The translations under genes were made by a program, and so were the position numbers. DNA of 64,000 nucleotides from Nonomuraea polychroma (GTDB lineage Bacteria; Actinomycetota; Actinomycetes; Streptosporangiales; Streptosporangiaceae): NCBI RefSeq assembly GCF_004011505.1, contig NZ_SAUN01000001.1:1240001-1304000 (forward strand), in the 5' to 3' direction. Each line of letters begins with the position of its first letter. The first letter of the stretch is position 1. Positions 61,657 to 64,000 of the stretch are shown here, one piece after another. The notes under the pieces are model-generated. The model saw nothing but the letters and a program-made list of their open reading frames with translations. It did not search any database and had not been told where the DNA came from.

Positions 61657-63069
61657 ATGACCGACATCGACCGGCGGGGATTCCTGCGTACCGGCCTGAC
61701 GGCCGCCACCCTTGGCGTTGTGGCGGGCGGGCCGCTGGCGGCGCTGTCCGCCCGCACCGCGGACGCCTCCACGATGGTGAAGCGGGCCTTCAGCCCCGAC
61801 TACGGGCCGCTGTACCCGGTGAAGGACCACACCACCGGCCTGGAGCTGCTCAAACTGCCCCGCGGGTTCGAGTACGTGACCCATGGCTGGACCGGCGACC
61901 GGATGACCGACGGGCGTCCGACGCCTGGCGCGCACGACGGCATGGCCGCGTTCACGCCCAGCGACGCGCTCAAGGACCGGACGCCGGCGGGTGGAGCAGG
62001 CGGCGCGGGCAAGGGCCACTGGACCGTTCTGGTCCGCAACCACGAGGTGGGCAGCTACCGCGGCGCCTTCGTCGAACCCGCCTACAACCCGGCGGCCGGC
62101 GGCGGGACCACGTCGCTGATCTTCGACACGCGCAAGGGTGAGTTCCTGGAGAGCTGGGCGAGCCTCGGCGGAACCATCCGCAACTGCGCCGGCGGGCCGA
62201 CCCCGTGGGGCAGCTGGCTGTCGTGCGAGGAGACCACGGAGATCAACGGCTCCTACCGGCACGGGTACGTCTTCGAGGTGCCGCACGACGGGATCGGAGA
62301 CGCGAAGCCGTACAAGGAGATGGGCCGGTTCTCGCACGAGGCCGTGGCCGTGGACCCGGAGACCGGCTGGGTGTACGAGACCGAGGACGCCACCCCCAGC
62401 GGCTTCTACCGTTTCCGGCCGAAGGCCAAGGGCGACCTGGCGCAGGGCGGCGTGCTGGAGATGATGACGATCGGCGCCTCGGCGTACACCACCTACAAGG
62501 ACGGCACCGGCGTCGCCTACCCGGAGATCGGCTGGGTCGTCATCGACAGCCCCGACCCCGGCGCGAACGAGACCAGTGTCGTGCGGCAGGGCATCGCCAA
62601 GGGCGGCGCCTCGTTCGCCCGCCTGGAAGGCGCCTGGTACCACGACGGCAAGATCTACATCGTCAGCACCAGCGGCGGTCCCGCCGGGCAGGGCCAGGTG
62701 TTCGAGTACGAGATCGCCGCCAACACCATGCGGGTGCTGTTCGCCTCGCCGGACGCGACCGTGCTGAACAACCCCGACAACATCTGCGTCAGCCCGCGCG
62801 GCGGCATCGTGTTGTGCGAGGACGGGTCCGGCGTGGAGTACCTGCACGGGCTCACCACCGACGGCGAGATCTTCCCGTTCGCGGAGAACGCGGTCGTCAT
62901 CCCGGCCGGTGGCGTGCCGGGCAAGTCCGTGGCGCCCGGCACCTACACCGGGTCGGAGTGGTGCGGCTCGGTGTTCGACAGCCGGGACGGTGGATGGTTG
63001 TTCGCCAACATCCAGTCGCCCGGCATCACCTTCGCCATCACCGGCCCCTGGGAGAACGGCTCGCTGTGA
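61657..63069 (+). CDS. Tat-exported PhoX-like alkaline phosphatase/DUF839 protein
   Basis: The 470-residue protein has a twin-arginine signal (DRRGFLRTGL, cleavage near A-D-A). Its beta-propeller shows PhoX features: VLVRNHEVGSYRG, GGPTPWGSWLSCEETTE, FSHEAVAVDPETGWVYETED and NPDNICVSPRGGIVLCEDG. PhoX binds iron and calcium through acidic and cysteine residues in these positions and releases phosphate from esters outside the cell. AAGGAG precedes the ATG. A hairpin follows the stop. Confidence 0.88.
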   Translation: MTDIDRRGFLRTGLTAATLGVVAGGPLAALSARTADASTMVKRAFSPDYGPLYPVKDHTTGLELLKLPRGFEYVTHGWTGDRMTDGRPTPGAHDGMAAFTPSDALKDRTPAGGAGGAGKGHWTVLVRNHEVGSYRGAFVEPAYNPAAGGGTTSLIFDTRKGEFLESWASLGGTIRNCAGGPTPWGSWLSCEETTEINGSYRHGYVFEVPHDGIGDAKPYKEMGRFSHEAVAVDPETGWVYETEDATPSGFYRFRPKAKGDLAQGGVLEMMTIGASAYTTYKDGTGVAYPEIGWVVIDSPDPGANETSVVRQGIAKGGASFARLEGAWYHDGKIYIVSTSGGPAGQGQVFEYEIAANTMRVLFASPDATVLNNPDNICVSPRGGIVLCEDGSGVEYLHGLTTDGEIFPFAENAVVIPAGGVPGKSVAPGTYTGSEWCGSVFDSRDGGWLFANIQSPGITFAITGPWENGSL

Positions 63070-63073
63070 CACC

Positions 63074-63097
63074 CTCGCCGGTCGTGTCCCCGGCGAG
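63074..63097 (+). terminator. terminator after the PhoX-like gene
   Basis: Arms CTCGCCGG (63074-63081) and CCGGCGAG (63090-63097) pair perfectly around an eight-base loop, five bases after the stop. Confidence 0.65.
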
Positions 63098-63128
63098 CCT
63101 GCTCGGCGGGCACGGCCGGCATCGCGCC

Positions 63129-63689
63129 TCATTCCGGTGAGAGCCGCAGGATGGCGCGGTCGTCGGTGAGGTGGGTGACTTCCACCCGCAGGTCGTTGAT
63201 CCGGCCGGGCCGGCCGGGAGCCAGGGAGAGATTCCCTTCGTCGCGGCAGCGGCCGTTGACGCAGTTGCCGCTGACGCTGACGTTCATCCCCTCGACCTGC
63301 AGCCCGCCGGAGGAGCCCAGGAGCGTGACCCTGACCTCGTCGGCGTCGAGTGAGCTGATGGTGAGCCGCTCCACGCCGAACCGCTTGTCGATCGCGATCC
63401 GGTCGTCGGCCTTGATGTCGACCTCGCAGTCGCCGTCCTTGCAGGCCGCCAGATCGTTCCGGTCGGCCGCCTGCGGTCCGGCGGACGGAGTCGGGGTGGA
63501 GGCGGTGGGAGGAGGCGGGGACGCCGTTCCCGGTGTCGCGGAACCCGTCGCCGGCGGTGTCGTGGTCGCCGGTGTCGCGGTCGCCGGTGCCGTGGTCGGC
63601 GGTGTCGTGGTCGGCGTCGCGGACGAGTCTGCGCAGGCCGCGAGCGTGAGCAGCAGGGCGGCGGCGATCAACCGGGCGAGGGTCGGCAT
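63129..63689 (-). CDS. lipoprotein of unknown function
   Basis: The 186-residue protein has lipobox L-A-A-C (Cys19), a long Thr/Pro/Ala linker (about 22-75) and a compact domain of about 105 residues. This domain has four cysteines in two close pairs (C-K-D-G-D-C and C-V-N-G-R-C) and many aspartates. It may be a surface-bound adhesion or sensor domain. GAGGAG precedes the ATG. It is the only gene before the window end. Confidence 0.78.
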   Translation of the reverse strand: MPTLARLIAAALLLTLAACADSSATPTTTPPTTAPATATPATTTPPATGSATPGTASPPPPTASTPTPSAGPQAADRNDLAACKDGDCEVDIKADDRIAIDKRFGVERLTISSLDADEVRVTLLGSSGGLQVEGMNVSVSGNCVNGRCRDEGNLSLAPGRPGRINDLRVEVTHLTDDRAILRLSPE

Positions 63690-63961
63690 AGGGCTCCTCT
63701 GGTCGGGACGTGTGCCTTCCACGTGAAGAAGGTAACCTGCTGACGCCGCATTCACACGGAACGTGACGGGCAGGCGCCCGAGCGGCGGGGGCGATGCGAT
63801 CCTCGAATGCGCCAGGCCGGCCACGCCGGCAGGGCCGCCCGCTACGGCGCCACCGTCCTGCCTCCCGGCTGACCAAGCCCGAAGACCGTGTGCCTGGCTG
63901 TCATGCCGTGCTCTGGCATCAGCGCACTCAGCGATGGAAGCGATGTAAAAGATTCTAGACA

Positions 63962-63980
63962 TAACGTCAAAAATTCGTTA
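63962..63980. promoter_or_regulatory. operator-like inverted repeat at the window end
   Basis: TAACG-N9-CGTTA lies in an AT-rich stretch (63945-64000) unlike the rest of the 311-base gap 63690-64000, which shows no gene. It probably belongs to a gene beyond the window. Confidence 0.4.
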
Positions 63981-64000
63981 CGTTGGTGGATGTCAAAGAT

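Noticed and set aside
61186..63876. An 896-residue minus-strand ORF
   Set aside because: It runs antisense through the PhoX-like gene, whose motifs and Tat signal are clear. It is a GC-rich shadow frame.

Overview
The window looks like chromosomal DNA of a high-GC filamentous actinomycete. Coding sequence has strong GC bias, GTG starts are common, ATGA and GTGA stop/start overlaps are frequent, and the gene content (SARP, LAL-LuxR, Hanks-type kinase, many TetR, IclR and GntR regulators, IIC-type intron) fits Streptosporangiaceae such as Nonomuraea. That assignment is an inference from style, not from a marker gene. No rRNA, tRNA or CRISPR array was seen.

Layout. 1-5520 looks like the edge of a tetronate/spirotetronate biosynthetic cluster. 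It holds the C-terminus of a small beta-barrel protein resembling the AbyU-type spirocyclases, a SARP activator behind a TTA-containing leader ORF, and a translationally coupled pair (E2-like acyltransferase and FrsA-like alpha/beta hydrolase) like the AbyA4/AbyA5 or Agg4/Agg5 acetylation-elimination pair. A complete group II intron (class C type) sits between them, just after the SARP terminator. 5818-6489 is an HTH plus Clp-N pair. 7072-12279 is a peptide/nickel-type ABC importer with fused permeases behind a Zur-like box. 12539-15000 is a TetR gene coupled to an SDR-hydrolase fusion.

14969-34416 is a catabolic island. It contains CoxG, an SDR, an amidase, an acyl-CoA ligase, an enoyl-CoA hydratase, a molybdenum hydroxylase operon with two large subunits, a complete Liv-type ABC importer, a GntR/FCD regulator, an alpha/beta hydrolase, a truncated acyl-CoA-dehydrogenase-like monooxygenase and a sarcosine-oxidase-like flavoenzyme. 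A shared motif (TGATATACCA and variants) stands before six transcription units here, so the island is probably one GntR regulon for an aromatic, N-heterocyclic or amide substrate.

34413-50527 is mixed: a TauE/SafE permease, a membrane-anchored multicopper oxidase, a Ser/Thr kinase, a carotenoid-oxygenase/SRPBCC/MFS operon with a divergent LAL regulator, a TetR gene, lipoproteins and a GH15 hydrolase. 50723-59771 is an IclR-controlled pectin-fragment operon: CUT1 ABC importer, a large unknown protein, GH105, KduI and KduD. The end holds a LysE exporter, a methyltransferase, a Tat-exported PhoX-like protein and a lipoprotein.

Short tandem repeats recur inside or just before genes. Two of them multiply start codons: six GTG-containing units in an ABC ATPase, and a tripled ribosome-binding-site/start block in the CoA ligase. 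Several decayed genes (MBL hydrolase, transposase, Mo-hydroxylase C-terminus, phytase-esterase-like) mark the gaps between islands.
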